This document shows, piece after piece, positions 49,150-59,104 of a DNA stretch of 64,000 bases. Each line of letters starts with the position of its first letter. The stretch's first letter is position 1. The position numbers and the translations under genes are program-made. This stretch comes from Nocardioides sp. Root190 (GTDB lineage: Bacteria; Actinomycetota; Actinomycetes; Propionibacteriales; Nocardioidaceae): the NCBI RefSeq assembly GCF_001428565.1, contig NZ_LMIA01000013.1, positions 328,481 through 392,480 of the forward strand, read 5' to 3'. The notes beneath the pieces were generated by a model. That model had not been told where the DNA came from and searched no databases. It worked only from the letters and a program-made list of their open reading frames with translations.

Positions 49150-50099
49150 TGCTCAGCCGGATCGCCGAGTCCCTCTTCTGGATCGGCCGCTACATCGAGC
49201 GCGCCGACGACACCGCCCGCATCCTCGACGTCCACACCCAGCTGCTGCTGGAGGACGCCGGCGTCGACGAGACACAGACCTGCCGCGACCTGCTGTCCTG
49301 CATGGGCATCGAGCCCGACGATGCCGCGAAGGCGGGCGTCGACCTCGACGCGGTGACCATCGACCAGGTGCTGCGGCTGCTGGCCTACGACCCGCAGTCG
49401 TCCTGCTCGATCGCCGCCATCTTCGCTGCTGCTCGCGAGTCGGCTCGTGGCGCACGGGAGACGCTGACCGTCCCGATGTGGGAGGTCATCAACACCACGT
49501 GGCGACCGATCCCGTCGGGCCACTTCGAGGCGCTGCGTCCGCCGTACGTCTTCCAGTGGGTGCGCGAGCGCGCCGCCCTGATCACGGGCACGGCCGACGC
49601 GACGATGACCCGCGACGAGGGCTGGCAGTTCATCGTGCTGGGCCGCAACATCGAGCGTGCCGACATGACCTCGCGACTGCTCGCGACCACGGCGCTGTCC
49701 AACGGTGCCGGGCAGTGGACCTCTGCGCTGCGCGCATCCGGGGCGTACGACGCCTTCCTGCGCACCTACCGCGGGATCGAGACCGACCGCGCAGCGGCGG
49801 AGTTCCTGCTGCTGGACCGGCTCTTCCCCCGCTCGGTGATCTTCGCGCTCAACCGCGCCGAGCAGGCGCTCGACAACCTCGGTGGCGATCCGCGGCGCGC
49901 CGGGTTCCAGGACGAGGCACACCGGCTGATCGGGCGGATGCGCGCCGAGCTGGAGTACCGCGCCCTGACCGACCTGGTCGCCGACCTGCCCGACGAGATG
50001 GAACGACTGCAACGCACGTGCGCTGCTGCGACGGATGCGATCAGCCGGCGCTACTTCGCCGGCGCCGAAGCCGTGGCCTGGAAGGGAGTGGGTGTCTGA
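49149..50099 (+). CDS. Alpha-E domain protein
   Basis: A 316-residue all-helical alpha-E protein, found almost always beside circularly permuted ATP-grasp proteins. It begins MLSRIAESLFWIGRYIERADDTAR, and a second RNIERADMTSRLL copy of the Glu-Arg-Ala helix occurs near residue 170, reflecting an internal duplication. Function unknown; it may present or bind the peptide made by the ligase. The ATG overlaps the previous stop by one base, and its own stop overlaps the next start, so all three proteins are probably made in fixed ratio. Confidence 0.9.
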   Translation: MLSRIAESLFWIGRYIERADDTARILDVHTQLLLEDAGVDETQTCRDLLSCMGIEPDDAAKAGVDLDAVTIDQVLRLLAYDPQSSCSIAAIFAAARESARGARETLTVPMWEVINTTWRPIPSGHFEALRPPYVFQWVRERAALITGTADATMTRDEGWQFIVLGRNIERADMTSRLLATTALSNGAGQWTSALRASGAYDAFLRTYRGIETDRAAAEFLLLDRLFPRSVIFALNRAEQALDNLGGDPRRAGFQDEAHRLIGRMRAELEYRALTDLVADLPDEMERLQRTCAAATDAISRRYFAGAEAVAWKGVGV

Positions 50100-50944
50100 T
50101 GTCGATGCAGCTGAGGATCGTGCACACCTCCGAGTACGTCTACGACGGACGCGCCATGGCGTCGTACAACCAGGCGCGGATGACGCCCGTCACCACGCCC
50201 GAGCAGATCGTCGTGCACCACCGGCTCGACGTCAGCCCGAAGCCGTGGACCTACACCTACACCGACTACTTCGGCTGCACCGTCACGGCGTTCGAGGTCG
50301 TCGACCCGCACGACGCGATGACCGTCACCGCGACGTCCACCGTGCAGATCAACCGCAACGGCTTCCCCGTCGCGACGTCGGAGTGGGAGGCGTACGGCGC
50401 CCGCGAGGTCCGCGACCGGTGGACGGAGTTCCTCGTGATCTCCGACCTGGTCGCGCCGCCCGACGACTTCGCCGCGCTGGTGAAGGACATCGGGGCCAGC
50501 TCGTCACGGCCCGGCGACGCCGCACTGGCGGTGTGCGCGCTGGTCAGCGAGCAGATCGAGTTCCTGCCCGGCGCGACCGACGTCCACTCGCCGGCGGCGC
50601 ACGCCTGGGAGCAACGTGCCGGCGTCAACCAGGACATGGTGCACCTGGCCATCGGCGGCCTGCGCTCCCTCGGCATCCCCGCCCGCTACATCTCCGGCTA
50701 CGTCCACCCGGTCGAGGCGCCCGCCATCGGCGAGACCGTGGCCGGCGACTCGCGCGCCTGGTTGGAGTGGTGGGACGAGGGCTGGCAGGGCTTCGACCCG
50801 ACGACCAACACCGCCCCCGGCGAGAGGTACGTCGGCATCGGGCACGGGCGCGACTACTCCGACGTGCCGCCGCTGCGCGGCATCTACTCGGGAGCAGACA
50901 CCGCGCAGCTCGACGTCACCGTGGACATCACTCGCCTCACCTGA
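50099..50944 (+). CDS. Transglutaminase-like protein with degenerate active site
   Basis: A 281-residue protein with the N-terminal bacterial transglutaminase-associated beta domain (about 1-90, start MQLRIVHTSEYVYDG) and a transglutaminase-like core (about 150-240). In the usual motif GVCQDFAHL the catalytic Cys is replaced: here GVNQDMVHL, Asn177. The catalytic His of SHAW is Arg219 (SRAW). Only the Asp of FDPT (Asp233) remains. It is therefore probably not a Cys protease or transglutaminase, but a binding pseudoenzyme of the ATP-grasp triad. ATG overlaps the alpha-E stop (TGATG). No frameshift or stop suggests decay. Confidence 0.88.
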   Translation: MSMQLRIVHTSEYVYDGRAMASYNQARMTPVTTPEQIVVHHRLDVSPKPWTYTYTDYFGCTVTAFEVVDPHDAMTVTATSTVQINRNGFPVATSEWEAYGAREVRDRWTEFLVISDLVAPPDDFAALVKDIGASSSRPGDAALAVCALVSEQIEFLPGATDVHSPAAHAWEQRAGVNQDMVHLAIGGLRSLGIPARYISGYVHPVEAPAIGETVAGDSRAWLEWWDEGWQGFDPTTNTAPGERYVGIGHGRDYSDVPPLRGIYSGADTAQLDVTVDITRLT

Positions 50945-50954
50945 GGTCGGGACC

Positions 50955-51386
50955 TCAGCCGAGCTTGCCCGCGACCCGCTCGACCCGCAGCGCGTCGTAC
51001 TCGTGCTCCGGGTCGCCGGTCATCGCGGCGGCCAGCCGCAGGTGTGGCAGCGCCTCGTCGTACTTCGACTGACGCTCGAACGCGCGCCCCAAGGCGTGGC
51101 GGGTCCACGCGTCCGACGGGTCCTCGGCGACCAGATCGGCCAGCTCGTCGCTGGCCTTCGTGAGCTGGGCGCGCATGAGGTAGGCCCAGGCCCGCAGCGA
51201 GCGGAGCCCCCGGTTGGTCGGCTCCTCCTCGAGGGCCGGCTCGAGGACCTCGAGGGCCTCCCGGGGTGCGCGGCGGCTGAGCAGGTCGTGGGCGGTGCGA
51301 TAGGCACTCGCGTGGTTGCCGACTGCTCCGGGGAACAGGATCGCCGGCGCCTGGACACGGAACTGCGGCTCGGTCATCTCGTTCAT
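50955..51386 (-). CDS. Tetratricopeptide repeat protein
   Basis: A 143-residue helical protein with two or three TPR units: residues about 30-62 (AHDLLSRRAPREALEVLEPALEEEP), 64-96 and 98-130 (ALGRAFERQSKYDEALPHLRLAA). A scaffold or adaptor of unknown partner. GAGG six bases before the ATG at 51386 sets the start. It is convergent with the ATP-grasp triad, with ten bases between stop codons. Confidence 0.85.
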   Translation of the reverse strand: MNEMTEPQFRVQAPAILFPGAVGNHASAYRTAHDLLSRRAPREALEVLEPALEEEPTNRGLRSLRAWAYLMRAQLTKASDELADLVAEDPSDAWTRHALGRAFERQSKYDEALPHLRLAAAMTGDPEHEYDALRVERVAGKLG

Positions 51387-51431
51387 GTGGACCTCAACTC
51401 CCGCGGGCACGGCGTTGTTCCTGCGAGACCG

Positions 51432-52415
51432 TCAGCCGGCGACGACGATCTTGCCCCGCGCGTGGTCGACCTCGAGGTGACGGACGGCCGCTGCGGCGTC
51501 GGCGAGCGGGTAGGTCCGGTCGATCACCACGCGGATCTCGTCGCGCGCCGCCATCGCGGCGATCTCGGTCAGCCGGACGGCATCCGGCTTCGCCATCGGG
51601 ATCGCCACCCGCAGGCCGAGGAGGCGACCGAACAGACCGCCCTTGGCCATCAGTCCGACCGGCCCGAGAAGCGCACCCTCGCCGGGGTTGCCGCCGCCGG
51701 ACAGCACGAGCGTGCCGCCCTTGGCCACGACGCGGCGCAGGTCCCGCAACGTGCGGTTGCCGACCAGGTCGAGGACGACGTCGTACCTCTCCCCGGTCCT
51801 GGCGAAGTCGTCGCTGGCGTAGTCGATCACCTCTGCGGCGCCGAGGGACTCCACGAGAGCGAGGTTGCGGGAGCTGCACACACCCGTCACGACAGCGCCC
51901 TGCGCCACGGCGAGCTGGACCGCGAAGGTGCCCACCCCGCCCGATGCCCCGATGACCAGGACGCGGCTGCCTGCGGCGGTCCGGCCGGCCGTCAGGCAGA
52001 GATCGGCGGTGGTCGCGGCCAGCGGCAGCGCAGCCGCCACCTCGAAGGTCAGGTCAGAGGGCTTCCGCGCCAGGCAGGACGTGGGGACGACGGCGTGCTC
52101 CGCGAAGGTCGCCTCGTCCTCACCCAGCACCTCCTCACCCACCTGCCAGTCGGTGACACCGGGTCCGACGGCCTCGATGGTGCCGGCGAAGTCACGACCC
52201 CGGATCCGTTCCCGCGGAGCCCTGCGCCCGAAGATGCGTCGATCCATCATCCGCGCCACGCGGGGTTCGCCACGCATGATGTGCCAGTCCGCCGCGTTGA
52301 CGGAGGCGGCTCCGATCCGGACGAGCACCTCACCCTCCGCCGGCACGGGCATGGCGACGTCCTCCAGCCTGAGTACGTCGGAGGTGCCGTAGATGTCCTG
52401 GACCAACGCCTTCAT
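51432..52415 (-). CDS. Zinc-independent medium-chain dehydrogenase/reductase (quinone oxidoreductase-like)
   Basis: A 327-residue NAD(P)-dependent reductase of the quinone oxidoreductase group. The GroES-like domain contains GRDFAGTIEAVG (about residue 70); the Rossmann loop VIGASGGVGTFAVQLA is near residue 150. No catalytic or structural zinc Cys cluster is visible. The substrate is probably a quinone or enone. GAGGA a few bases before the ATG fits. The upstream open frame extends antisense to the RNase P RNA and was ignored. It is divergent from rnpB across 153 bases. Confidence 0.9.
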   Translation of the reverse strand: MKALVQDIYGTSDVLRLEDVAMPVPAEGEVLVRIGAASVNAADWHIMRGEPRVARMMDRRIFGRRAPRERIRGRDFAGTIEAVGPGVTDWQVGEEVLGEDEATFAEHAVVPTSCLARKPSDLTFEVAAALPLAATTADLCLTAGRTAAGSRVLVIGASGGVGTFAVQLAVAQGAVVTGVCSSRNLALVESLGAAEVIDYASDDFARTGERYDVVLDLVGNRTLRDLRRVVAKGGTLVLSGGGNPGEGALLGPVGLMAKGGLFGRLLGLRVAIPMAKPDAVRLTEIAAMAARDEIRVVIDRTYPLADAAAAVRHLEVDHARGKIVVAG

Positions 52416-52555
52416 GGGGATCCTCGCTCGAGGAGCCGGCGGATCCGGCCCATGGCTCGACGCTAGGGAGCGGAGATCGCGGGGTACATCGGGATCAACC
52501 CTGAGCTGACCCCGGCAAACCACCCCACGAAACCCCCACCGGGCCGATTGACCAC

Positions 52556-52561
52556 TAGGCT
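52556..52561 (+). promoter_or_regulatory. -10 element of rnpB
   Basis: TAGGCT lies seven bases before the first base of the P1 helix of RNase P RNA, the expected start of transcription. No clear -35 is present at 17 bases. Confidence 0.55.
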
Positions 52562-52568
52562 CCGGATC

Positions 52569-52956
52569 GGACGGGCTGGCCGGGCGACCGCGTGATCCAT
52601 CGCCGCGAGGCGTCGGATCCCGAGGAAAGTCCGGGCTCCACAGAGCAGGGTGGTGGGTAACACCCACCCGGGGCAACCCGCGGGAAAGTGCCACAGAGAA
52701 CAGACCGCCTCGCTCCTCCGGGAGCGCGGTAAGGGTGAAACGGTGGGGCAAGAGCCCACCAGTGGACCGGGAGACCGGTGCAGCTAGGCAAACCCCACCC
52801 GGAGCAAGACCAGACAGCACACGCCGGTTTCGACTGAAAGGGCTGCTCGCCCGAGTGTGCGGGTAGGTCGCTCGAGGCTGTCGGCAACGGCAGTCCTAGA
52901 TGGATGGTCGCCCCCTGGCAACAGGGACAGAACCCGGCTTAGAGGCCAGCCCGTCC
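52569..52956 (+). ncRNA. rnpB: RNase P RNA (bacterial type A)
   Basis: The 388-base RNA is bounded by a perfect 13-pair P1 helix (52569-52581 with 52944-52956). The universally conserved GAGGAAAGTCCGGGCTCC block lies near 52620, a P8/P10 region with GGTGAAACGGTGGGGCAAGAG-like sequence near 52740, and the 3' conserved ACAGAACCCGGCTTA near 52930. These identify type A RNase P RNA, which matures the 5' ends of tRNA. It reads toward the tRNA-Gly gene 75 bases downstream. Confidence 0.97.
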
Positions 52957-53030
52957 CCACCCCTCCCCACCCGTGCCCGGATGGTGGTCCATACTTGGAA
53001 CGCGCGTCAGGCTCGACAGAGGCTGGCCCT

Positions 53031-53104
53031 GCGGACGTGGTGTAGTTGCAGCACGCTTCCCTTCCAGGGAAGGGGTCGAGGTTCAAATCCTCGCGTCCGC
53101 TCCA
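53031..53104 (+). tRNA. tRNA-Gly (anticodon TCC)
   Basis: GCGGACG at 53031-53037 pairs with CGTCCGC near the 3' end; the anticodon stem CTTCC/GGAAG encloses CTTCCAG with TCC at the anticodon; the T arm is CGAGG-TTCAAAT-CCTCG. The CCA end is encoded (53102-53104). It reads GGA (and perhaps GGG) glycine codons. Confidence 0.96.
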
Positions 53105-53194
53105 GCTCTCGACGACGGACCTCAGCGGACGTCGTGCCTGACGGCGGGGCGAACCTCCGAGGTCGAGCCCGCACCCGGGCGAGGTTCGTTGCGG

Positions 53195-53922
53195 TCAGGC
53201 GCCCGCTCCTGGCACAGCCTCCAACAACGTCCGCGTGTACTCGTCCCGCGGGACGGTCAGGACCTCGTCGCTGGGACCGCTCTCGACGATGCGCCCGTCC
53301 TGCATCACCGCGACGTCGTGGGCGACGTACCGGACGACGGCGAGGTTGTGGGAGATGAACAGCATCGACAGGCCGAGCTCGCGCTGCATCTCGCGGACGA
53401 GGTTCAGGACAGCAGCCTGGACCGAGACGTCGAGGGCGGAGGTGATCTCGTCGGCGACGACCACCTCGGGTCGACCGGCGAGGGCACGGGCCAGCGCGAC
53501 CCGTTGGCGTTGTCCACCGGAGAGTCGGCCGGGGAGGCTCTTGGCCCGGGCGGGGTCGAGGTGGACGAGGTCGAGGAGGCGCGCCACCTCGGTGCGCCTC
53601 GCCACCGGGCTCAGCCGTTCCGCGAAACCCTCGGCGATGCTCTCGCCGACGCTCATGCGGGGGTCGAGCGAGGAGTACGGGTCTTGGAAGACCATCTGCA
53701 CCGGGCGCCTGCGGCCACGTCGGGGCAACGGCCGTCCGCCGAGGAGGACGTGTCCCCCGGTCAACGGCACGAGTCCGACGATGGCCCGCGCCACCGTCGA
53801 CTTGCCGCACCCCGATTCGCCGACCAGGCCCAGGGTCTGGCCGGGCTCCACCGTCAGCGACACCTCGTCGACGACGGTCGACCTGCCGTACCTGACGGTG
53901 ACCTGGTCCAGCACGAGTGGGC

Positions 53923-53926
<4 letters not shown>
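53195..53926 (-). CDS. Dipeptide/oligopeptide-type ABC transporter ATP-binding protein (DppF-like)
   Basis: A 243-residue ABC ATPase of the dipeptide/nickel family. Walker A is GESGCGKST (about 35-43), the Q-loop block is MVFQDPYSSLDPRM, the signature LSGGQRQR, and Walker B VVVADEI with Ile in place of the usual Pro (EITSALD). The ATG at 53926 has an ideal GGAGG six bases upstream and overlaps the previous stop. It lacks the C-terminal oligopeptide domain, present in the partner ATPase. Last gene of a minus-strand operon starting with the binding protein at 58380. Confidence 0.9.
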
Positions 53927-55787
<1,861 letters not shown>

Positions 55788-55788
<1 letters not shown>

Positions 55789-56783
55789 CAACTGTCTCCG
55801 ATCGTGGAGCGCGGGTCGAGCAGGGCGAGGAGGACGTCGACCAGCGTCTGGACGAGGAGCACGAGCACGCCGTACACGAGGACGATCCCCTGCACCAGCG
55901 GGTAGTCCTTGCCGAGCATCGAGCGGACGAGGGTGCCACCGAGGCCTGGCCAGGCGAAGACGTTCTCGACGAGAACGGTGCCTGCGACCAGTCCGCCGAG
56001 CAGGAGTCCGCCGATGGTCAGGGTCGCGGTGACGGCGTTGGGCAGGGCGTGGACGAGGTACGTCCGCAGCGGCGACAGCCGCTTCGCGCGGGCCGTACGC
56101 ATGTAGTCGGCCTCGAGGACCGCGAGCATCTCGACGCGCATGATCCGCGACAGGATCGCCACGGCTCCGGCGGCCAGGGCGATCACGGGCAGCACGTAGG
56201 ACTCCGGGCCGCTGCGACCGGCGACCGGGAACCACTGGAGCTCGACCGCGAACAGGTAGACGAGCAGCACGCCGAGCAGGAAGTCCGGGATCGTGCCGAG
56301 GACGACGCTGGTCCCGGCGAACGCGAACTCCGTACGACGGGCCCGGCCGCGGCGGGTCAGGACGGCGATGCCGACCCCCAGCGGGATGGACACCGCGACG
56401 GCGAGCACGAAGGCCGCGACGGCCAGGGTCAGGGTGCCGGGAAGTCCGGTCCGGATCGTCTCCGAGACCTCGACCTGGGTCACGATCGAGGAACCGAGAT
56501 CACCGGTGACCAGGCCCTGGAGGAACGAGAGGTACTGCTCGAGCAGCGGCCGGTCCAGGCCCAACGACGCACGCTTGGCCTCCACCAGGCTCGCCGGAGC
56601 GTTGGCGCCGAGGGCCGCGCGGACCGGGTCGCCCGGCACCGCGTGGACCATCAGGAAGGCCGCGGTCGCCAGCACCCAGACCGAGACGAGCAGGCGTCCC
56701 GTACGACGCACGGCGAACCGCACCCACCGTCCGCCCAGCCACGAGGCCGGGCGGACGGCGGGCGCTGCCAGTTGCAGGGTCAT
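55788..56783 (-). CDS. Dipeptide-type ABC transporter permease (DppB-like)
   Basis: A 331-residue permease with the DppB N-terminal helix followed by HAVPGDPVRAALG, five further helices and the EAA loop ARAKRLSPLRTYLVHALPN near residue 220, ending in ENVFAWPGLGGTLV. It pairs with the DppC half of the fusion protein. The ATG at 56783 starts seven bases after the binding-protein stop. The upstream extension of the frame lies inside the binding-protein gene and is not conserved-looking. Confidence 0.9.
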
Positions 56784-56790
56784 GTCGCGA

Positions 56791-58380
56791 TCAGCCGAGC
56801 ATCTTGATGCTCGTCGCGATGATGCCGCCGGCGGACTCGAAGCTCGCACCCTTCGAGAAGGTCCGCAGCACCGTGTTGGCGAACACCACGAGGTCGGCCT
56901 GCTCGAACAGTGCCGCCTCCGCAGCCAGCCACTCGGAGCAGCCCTCGGCGCCGTCGAGGGTCATCGCCTTGGCGACATGGGCGCTGTAGTCGGCGTTCTC
57001 GATCGAGGCGAAGTTGTTGCCCTCGGGTGCGGTGGGTCCGGAGAGGATCGACACGAGCTGGTCGGGGCTGCTCGCGTTGAAGGGTACCCAGAGCACGTCC
57101 CAGTCGCCGCTGACGGCCAGCGCCGTGAAGTCGGTGAGGGTGATCCCCTTGATCTTCACCTCGACGCCGATCTTCTCCCAGGCCATCGCCGCCAGCTCGG
57201 CAGCGGCCGAGGCGCCCGGCCCCAGGAAGGTCAGGTAGTTGAACTTCACGGTCAGCTTCTTGCCGTCCTTGACCCGGACCCCGTCACTGCCCTCGACCCA
57301 TCCGGCACCCTCGAGTGCTGCCTTCGCGGCTTCGACGTCGGTGTCCGGGAAGGCTCCCTCGACCGAGTTGCCCGTGCAGGCAGCTGGCGCCGTGACCGCC
57401 AGCTGGGTCGCGGGCTCACCCTTGCTCGAGGTGAGCACGCTCTGCAGCTCGCCGAGGTCGAGCGCCTGGGTCAGCGCCCTGCGCACCTCCGTGCTGGCGG
57501 TGACGTGGCCCTCGGCGTGGTTGAAGGACTGCTCACCCGCGAGCGAGAGCTGCTCGTGCGCGTCGAGGCCCGCCGCGGCGAGCCGGTTCGCGTCGCTGGC
57601 GCCCTTGATCGTCGCCGCGTTGAGCTGCCCGGTCAGCAGCTCGTTGGCCGCCGTCGTGTCGTTGGCGATGACCTTGACGTCGATCTTCACGGGCGTGCCG
57701 GGGTCCGCGGTCGTCGCGTCACCGGTCCCCCAGACGTAGTCCTCGCGCACGTCGTACTCGTACTGGCTGCCGGCGACGGCCTTGCTGAGCACGAACGGAC
57801 CGGTGCCGGAGGTGGTGGTCGCCAGGGACGCCCGGTCCTTCAGCCCGGCGTCGCAGACCATCGACAGGTCGGCGAGCCCGTTGAGCAGGAACGGCGCCGG
57901 AGCGGCGAGGGTGACGGTCAGCGTCGCGCCGTCCGCCGTGGCCGCGGCCCCCGGCGGGAGGTAGATCCCGAGGTACTGGCTCTGGTTCGTCGGGTCGGCG
58001 ACGTAGTTGATGTTGTCGGCGGCCGTCTGGGCAGTGAAGTCCGAGCCGTCGGAACAGGTGACACCGCCGCGCATCTCCATCGTGAGCGTCGTGCCGTCCA
58101 CCTTCCACGACGATGCGAGTCGCGGTCCGATCTTTCCGTCGGCGTCGACCGCGACGAGGCTGTCGTAGGCGAAGCGGTTCAGCTGGACGAGGATCCCGCT
58201 GACCGCCTGCTGCGGGTCGAGCGAGCCCGGATCGTCGGTGATCGCAAGGGTGAAGGTCTTGCCGTCGGCATAGGCCGGGTCGGCGTCGGACGAGTCGCTG
58301 GAGCCGCCGCAGGCCGCGAGGCCGAGAGCCGCGACGGCGAGGGTCAACGCCGTGGCGACGGTTCGTTGGTTGAGTCTCAT
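56791..58380 (-). CDS. Family 5 extracellular solute-binding lipoprotein (dipeptide/amide ABC importer)
   Basis: A 529-residue DppA/OppA-type lipoprotein. The signal peptide ends with lipobox LAACG (Cys about 24) followed by a Ser/Asp linker. Family 5 features are present: DPGSLDPQQAVSGI near residue 50, a GTGPFVLSKAVAGSQYEY block near 180 and a variable centre. It determines import specificity; peptides, amides and other small organics are all possible. GAGGAA before the ATG sets the start. First gene of the importer operon, divergent from tetR across 145 bases containing a perfect palindrome. Confidence 0.92.
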   Translation of the reverse strand: MRLNQRTVATALTLAVAALGLAACGGSSDSSDADPAYADGKTFTLAITDDPGSLDPQQAVSGILVQLNRFAYDSLVAVDADGKIGPRLASSWKVDGTTLTMEMRGGVTCSDGSDFTAQTAADNINYVADPTNQSQYLGIYLPPGAAATADGATLTVTLAAPAPFLLNGLADLSMVCDAGLKDRASLATTTSGTGPFVLSKAVAGSQYEYDVREDYVWGTGDATTADPGTPVKIDVKVIANDTTAANELLTGQLNAATIKGASDANRLAAAGLDAHEQLSLAGEQSFNHAEGHVTASTEVRRALTQALDLGELQSVLTSSKGEPATQLAVTAPAACTGNSVEGAFPDTDVEAAKAALEGAGWVEGSDGVRVKDGKKLTVKFNYLTFLGPGASAAAELAAMAWEKIGVEVKIKGITLTDFTALAVSGDWDVLWVPFNASSPDQLVSILSGPTAPEGNNFASIENADYSAHVAKAMTLDGAEGCSEWLAAEAALFEQADLVVFANTVLRTFSKGASFESAGGIIATSIKMLG

Positions 58381-58483
58381 GACGTTCCTCGATCACTAGG
58401 AGTGGGGCCGCGCCCGAGCGGGCGATGCGTCGCAGGAGACCTTGCGATGCTGGGGATGCGAGGACGACCATATTCCGCTACGG

Positions 58484-58499
58484 TGTGTTGCGCAACACA
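58484..58499. promoter_or_regulatory. Perfect 16-base palindrome, probable TetR operator
   Basis: TGTGTTGCGCAACACA is fully self-complementary and lies in the divergent region, 26 bases before the tetR start and about 100 before the importer start. A TTTAAAT tract follows at 58506-58512. The symmetry and position fit autoregulation by the adjacent TetR protein and control of the divergent importer. Confidence 0.7.
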
Positions 58500-58525
58500 T
58501 TGTCGTTTAAATCGAAGGAGCGCCC

Positions 58526-59104
58526 ATGGCTGGCCGACCGAGAGACCTCGAACTGGAACAGCGCCTGCTCGCAGCGGCCTGGTCGCTGCTCGTCGACAAG
58601 GGGTACGAGGCGCTGAGCCTGTCGCAGGTCGCTGCCCAGGCGGGCGCCCACCGCTCCGACGTCTACCGCCGGTGGTCGACCAAGGCGCAGCTGGTCTCCG
58701 ACACGCTGACCGAGCACCTGCCGGCCGTCTCCGCCTTCGACACGGGCGCGTTGTCCTCCGACCTCGAGGCGTACGTCGCCGACCTCGCCGAGGCGTGGTC
58801 CTCCCCCTGGGTCGACGGGCTGGTGGGCTGGTTGGCCGATCTGCGCGAGGACTCCGACGCCGCAACCGCCTTCGACGCCATGGCCAAGGGCCGAGGCCGC
58901 AACCTGGGCAATGCGATCGAGCGAGCGGTCGAGCGAGGAGAGATCACGGCGGTCTCCGGCGAGGACCTGCACCTGCTGGCCGAGCTCCTCGAGGGGCCGC
59001 TCATGCACCGACGGCTGCTCAGCCGGATCCCGCTCACCGAGGACCACCTGGCGGCGGTGGCAGCCACCGCACACGGCTGGCTCACCCGGACCGCGTCGCC
59101 GTGA
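58526..59104 (+). CDS. TetR/AcrR family transcriptional regulator
   Basis: A 192-residue TetR repressor with the helix-turn-helix at about residues 30-50 (LSLSQVAAQAGAHRSDVYRRW) and an all-helical effector domain. AAGGAG seven bases before the ATG gives a strong start. Its stop overlaps the amidase start (GTGA), so regulator and enzymes share one mRNA. It probably binds the palindrome just upstream; the inducer may be the importer substrate or an intermediate of the pathway. Confidence 0.9.
   Translation: MAGRPRDLELEQRLLAAAWSLLVDKGYEALSLSQVAAQAGAHRSDVYRRWSTKAQLVSDTLTEHLPAVSAFDTGALSSDLEAYVADLAEAWSSPWVDGLVGWLADLREDSDAATAFDAMAKGRGRNLGNAIERAVERGEITAVSGEDLHLLAELLEGPLMHRRLLSRIPLTEDHLAAVAATAHGWLTRTASP

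Noticed and set aside
47614..50944. Classical proteasome-linked or RiPP gene cluster
   Set aside because: No precursor peptide, protease or radical enzyme gene is adjacent; only the ATP-grasp, alpha-E and transglutaminase-like triad can be supported.
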